DNA of 8,671 bases. Source: Actinomycetes bacterium. Lineage in GTDB: Bacteria > Actinomycetota > Acidimicrobiia > Acidimicrobiales > Acidimicrobiaceae. The stretch is from assembly GCA_021844725.1 (NCBI GenBank), contig JAKBSX010000076.1:1-8671 (forward strand). The letters are read 5' to 3'. The position numbers and the translations under genes are program-made. Below, piece after piece: positions 7,293 through 8,671 of the stretch; the stretch's first letter is position 1, and every line of letters begins with the position of its first letter. The notes under the pieces are model-generated. The model ran no database searches and was not told the origin of the DNA. It worked only from the letters and a program-made list of their open reading frames with translations.

Positions 7293-7487
7293 GGCTGCCG
7301 GAAAATGATATCTAAACAGCCAGAGAGCCGGACTCGACCAGTAATCCCTACTAAAAGCCCCTTTAGTACCGTTAATTCTTAATTGCTATATCACTATTAA
7401 TTGCCCGATTGCAGAGTCATCTACTTAGTAACCAGATATCCCGGCCTTCACAATTAGGATCCGGTGATTATCCGTAGTTATCGAACA
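7293..7487. other. Convergent intergenic region
   Basis: These 195 bases lie between the 3' ends of SQR and the nucleotidyltransferase gene. No gene is seen. The region holds one hairpin that may end transcription and the first copy of a 20-base tandem duplication. Confidence 0.5.
7349..7368 (+). terminator. Weak hairpin, possible terminator after SQR
   Basis: TACTAAA (7349-7355) and TTTAGTA (7362-7368) pair perfectly around the loop AGCCCC, 57 bases after the SQR stop. The stem is AT-rich and only a loose T-rich tract (GTTAATTCTT) follows, so it is a weak intrinsic terminator at best. Its convergent position could serve either strand. Confidence 0.35.
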
Positions 7488-7506
7488 TTATCCGTCGTAA
7501 TCGAAA
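7467..7506. repeat. 20-base tandem duplication at the nucleotidyltransferase 3' end
   Basis: 7467-7486 and 7487-7506 match at 17 of 20 bases (ATTATCCG.. then GT.GT.ATCGAA). The second copy encodes the last residues (FDYDG) and stop of the minus-strand nucleotidyltransferase. The first copy lies directly after the stop and repeats a TAA-containing end, suggesting a local duplication of the gene's tail. Confidence 0.6.
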
Positions 7507-8018
7507 CTGTCGTTCTGCAAAATCTCTCTGAGCACAAACGCAACCCTTGCTTCGACCGGACGTCCGCTATAAACCATATCCACATAGTCAATCGCTTCAT
7601 CAACTGAAGAAAACCCGCAAAGGTTATACAGAATCTTCAAGTCATCTATGTCTCGATCTTCCCACGCAAGGGCTTTCAGGGCAAAACGGTATCTCGGCGA
7701 TGCCACACTAACCGATAGTGCAGGCAGGTTTAGTACCGTCTCCGCTTGGGGATCAGGTCCGGGCATAAATGTCTTTACCGCATCATTGAGCCAATCAGGC
7801 TCTAGATGCCGTATTTCAGCCACCCGCTTAGCGGCCTCGTAAATTAGCATTTTCGGTTCAAATACCGCATCAAGATCTCTGGTAGTACGCTTGCGGTTAT
7901 ACGCGAGTGCCATAGCGGCACCTCCCACCAGAAACATCTCTCCACGAATTCCTTGCTCTTCCAGTTGATTCGAGAGTGCCTCCAAATTCGAAACAATCTC
8001 ATCCCGGCTGTAGGACAT
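7488..8018 (-). CDS. DUF6036-like nucleotidyltransferase
   Basis: The 176-residue protein carries the nucleotidyltransferase hallmarks FLVGGAAMALAY (G32, G33) and RKRTTRDLDAVF with metal-binding D48 and D50. A later strand and helix (LSVSVASPRYRFALKALAWEDRDIDDLKIL) resemble the DUF6036 group of small nucleotidyltransferases, which transfer a nucleotide to a protein or RNA target. The target is unknown here. ATG 8016-8018 is preferred over the TTG one codon upstream: AAGGAG (8025-8030) lies 6 bases before it, and TGATG makes the upstream gene's stop overlap this start by one base, implying coupled translation. It is the last gene of the XRE cluster, a position where toxin-like nucleotidyltransferases are found. 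An adenylyl- or nucleotidyl-transferring toxin is possible, but a housekeeping role cannot be excluded. Confidence 0.8.
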   Translation of the reverse strand: MSYSRDEIVSNLEALSNQLEEQGIRGEMFLVGGAAMALAYNRKRTTRDLDAVFEPKMLIYEAAKRVAEIRHLEPDWLNDAVKTFMPGPDPQAETVLNLPALSVSVASPRYRFALKALAWEDRDIDDLKILYNLCGFSSVDEAIDYVDMVYSGRPVEARVAFVLREILQNDSFDYDG

Positions 8019-8390
8019 CAAATGCTCCTTAGGGAGCGCTCATCGACAAATACTCCATGAAGAGCAATAGGTGGAGGCGTATTCGCGAAAGCCAAAGCTT
8101 CAAGGGAACGAACCTGTGTAAACCACTCAAACTGTTCCAAATAATACTCTGGATCACGTACCCAGGCCGGTGACGGCACACCAGACCGAAGGCACAACAT
8201 CTCCACTACACCCGCAAGCAGCGCATCAAAACGTGCCTGCCTTGTTGTAACAGGCTTCTGGGCCACCGCTGCACACTTTTTTTCCAGTGGAATATAATCC
8301 CAGTGACGCATAAGTTCTGTGATTTCCCGGAAAGCCGTTGCTCGGTCAGGGGGAGCATCATCCAAAAGCCTGCGTATCTCAATAGGGCAT
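8018..8390 (-). CDS. Middle gene of the XRE/nucleotidyltransferase cluster, frameshifted at its start
   Basis: The frame ends at TGA 8018-8020 and gives a soluble helical protein (LLDDAPPDRATAFREITEL, LEKKCAAVA, RFDALLAGVVEMLC, SPAWVRDPEYYLEQFEW). As sequenced, the only ordinary start in frame is TTG at 8363-8365, giving 115 residues with a poor ribosome binding site. The conserved-looking residues PIEIRRL lie upstream of that TTG. Just before them is an ATG (8388-8390) that is out of frame by one base: ATGCCCTATTGA. Removing one C from the CCC run (8385-8387) makes MPIEIRRLLDDAPPDR and a 123-residue protein. It overlaps the nucleotidyltransferase start by one base. No domain is firmly recognised. 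It may be an adapter or partner of the nucleotidyltransferase, which is inference. Confidence 0.65.
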
Positions 8391-8616
8391 GTTGTTGGAA
8401 TGACTGGAGGAAATCATTGTCGCCAAACTCAACTCTCTGTCCCAGCACCTCAGCGTAACTGAGCACAGTAGATAATCTGGGCTCATACTTGCAGATTTCA
8501 AGACGGGCTATTCCAGATTGGGGCATTCTCAGAGCCGATGCAATCTCCCTCTGCCTAATGCTCTGCTCTCTCCGTCGACTTGCAAGTCCTCTGACCAGTT
8601 CCTGATAGGCAGACAT
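8206..8616 (-). CDS. XRE-family HTH regulator, read past its likely end by a frameshift
   Basis: ATG 8614-8616 begins MSAYQELVRGLASRRREQ. Residues about 5-60 form a Cro/C1-type helix-turn-helix, with RQREIASALRMPQSGIARLE as helices 2-3 and PRLSTVLSYAEVLGQRVEF as the last helices and strand, as in HigA-type antitoxins. GTG at 8641-8643 is an alternative start, giving 9 more residues. As sequenced, the frame continues to 8206, adding 59 residues rich in W, R and Q (after QQHA) that look like a shadow of the next gene. Deleting one base of the CCC at 8385-8387 gives QQHAY followed by TGA (8379-8381): a 78-residue protein, normal for this family. It is the first gene of the cluster and probably represses its own promoter. 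Confidence 0.75.
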   Translation of the reverse strand: MSAYQELVRGLASRRREQSIRQREIASALRMPQSGIARLEICKYEPRLSTVLSYAEVLGQRVEFGDNDFLQSFQQHALLRYAGFWMMLPLTEQRLSGKSQNLCVTGIIFHWKKSVQRWPRSLLQQGRHVLMRCLRV

Positions 8617-8646
8617 GAATTTATTCTCACAGGAATATATCACGTT

Positions 8647-8669
8647 TGCAATCTTTAAGTATCTTTGCA
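8647..8669. promoter_or_regulatory. TGCAA-N13-TTGCA dyad before the XRE gene
   Basis: TGCAA (8647-8651) and TTGCA (8665-8669) are perfect 5-base complements, 31 bases upstream of the XRE start. XRE antitoxin-type proteins usually bind a dyad at this position to control their own operon. The arms are short, and no clear -35/-10 pair could be set, partly because the window ends here. Confidence 0.3.
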
Positions 8670-8671
8670 GT

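Overview
The window comes from a bacterium of mid GC content. Bacterial features include Shine-Dalgarno sites, overlapping genes and ArsR and XRE regulators. It cannot be placed in a phylum from this sequence alone. Its gene content (sulfide:quinone oxidoreductase with sulfur-handling partners, AMP-forming acetyl-CoA synthetase, an XRE/nucleotidyltransferase locus) suggests an environmental lineage exposed to sulfide; that is inference.

Layout. (1) 1-1521, minus strand: a large SEC-C zinc-motif protein, cut by the window edge. (2) 1522-2021: about 500 bases with no supportable gene. (3) 2022-2309, minus: a small helical hypothetical protein whose start codon lies in the loop of a possible hairpin. 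(4) 2441-4555, minus: acetyl-CoA synthetase (acs). (5) 4556-4934: a divergent intergenic region with a perfect-arm 16-bp palindrome and a second dyad, presumably controlling one or both flanking units. (6) 4935-7292, plus: a three-gene sulfide unit consisting of an ArsR regulator fused to rhodanese, a DsrE-family protein, and sulfide:quinone oxidoreductase (SQR). (7) 7293-7487: a convergent intergenic region with a small hairpin and a tandem duplication. (8) 7488-8616, minus: a three-gene cluster of XRE-type HTH protein, a helical protein of unknown function, and a DUF6036-like nucleotidyltransferase, tightly overlapped and possibly toxin-antitoxin-like.

How the genes fit together. In the plus-strand unit, the ArsR domain would sense sulfide or persulfide (it lacks the classic metal-binding motifs). 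The rhodanese and DsrE proteins could carry or transfer sulfane sulfur, and SQR would oxidise sulfide and feed electrons to quinones. Acetyl-CoA synthetase is divergently transcribed from the same intergenic region, but nothing shown here links it functionally to sulfide.

Two genes look altered by single bases. SQR has no ATG, GTG or TTG between its upstream in-frame stop and codon 89. The complete FAD domain is present only if translation starts at an ATA codon that sits at ideal spacing from an AAGGGG ribosome binding site. In the XRE cluster, removing one base from a CCC run (8385-8387) would at once give the HTH gene a stop codon at a normal length and give the next gene an ATG start. Each of these could be a real mutation, an unusual translation signal or a sequence error.
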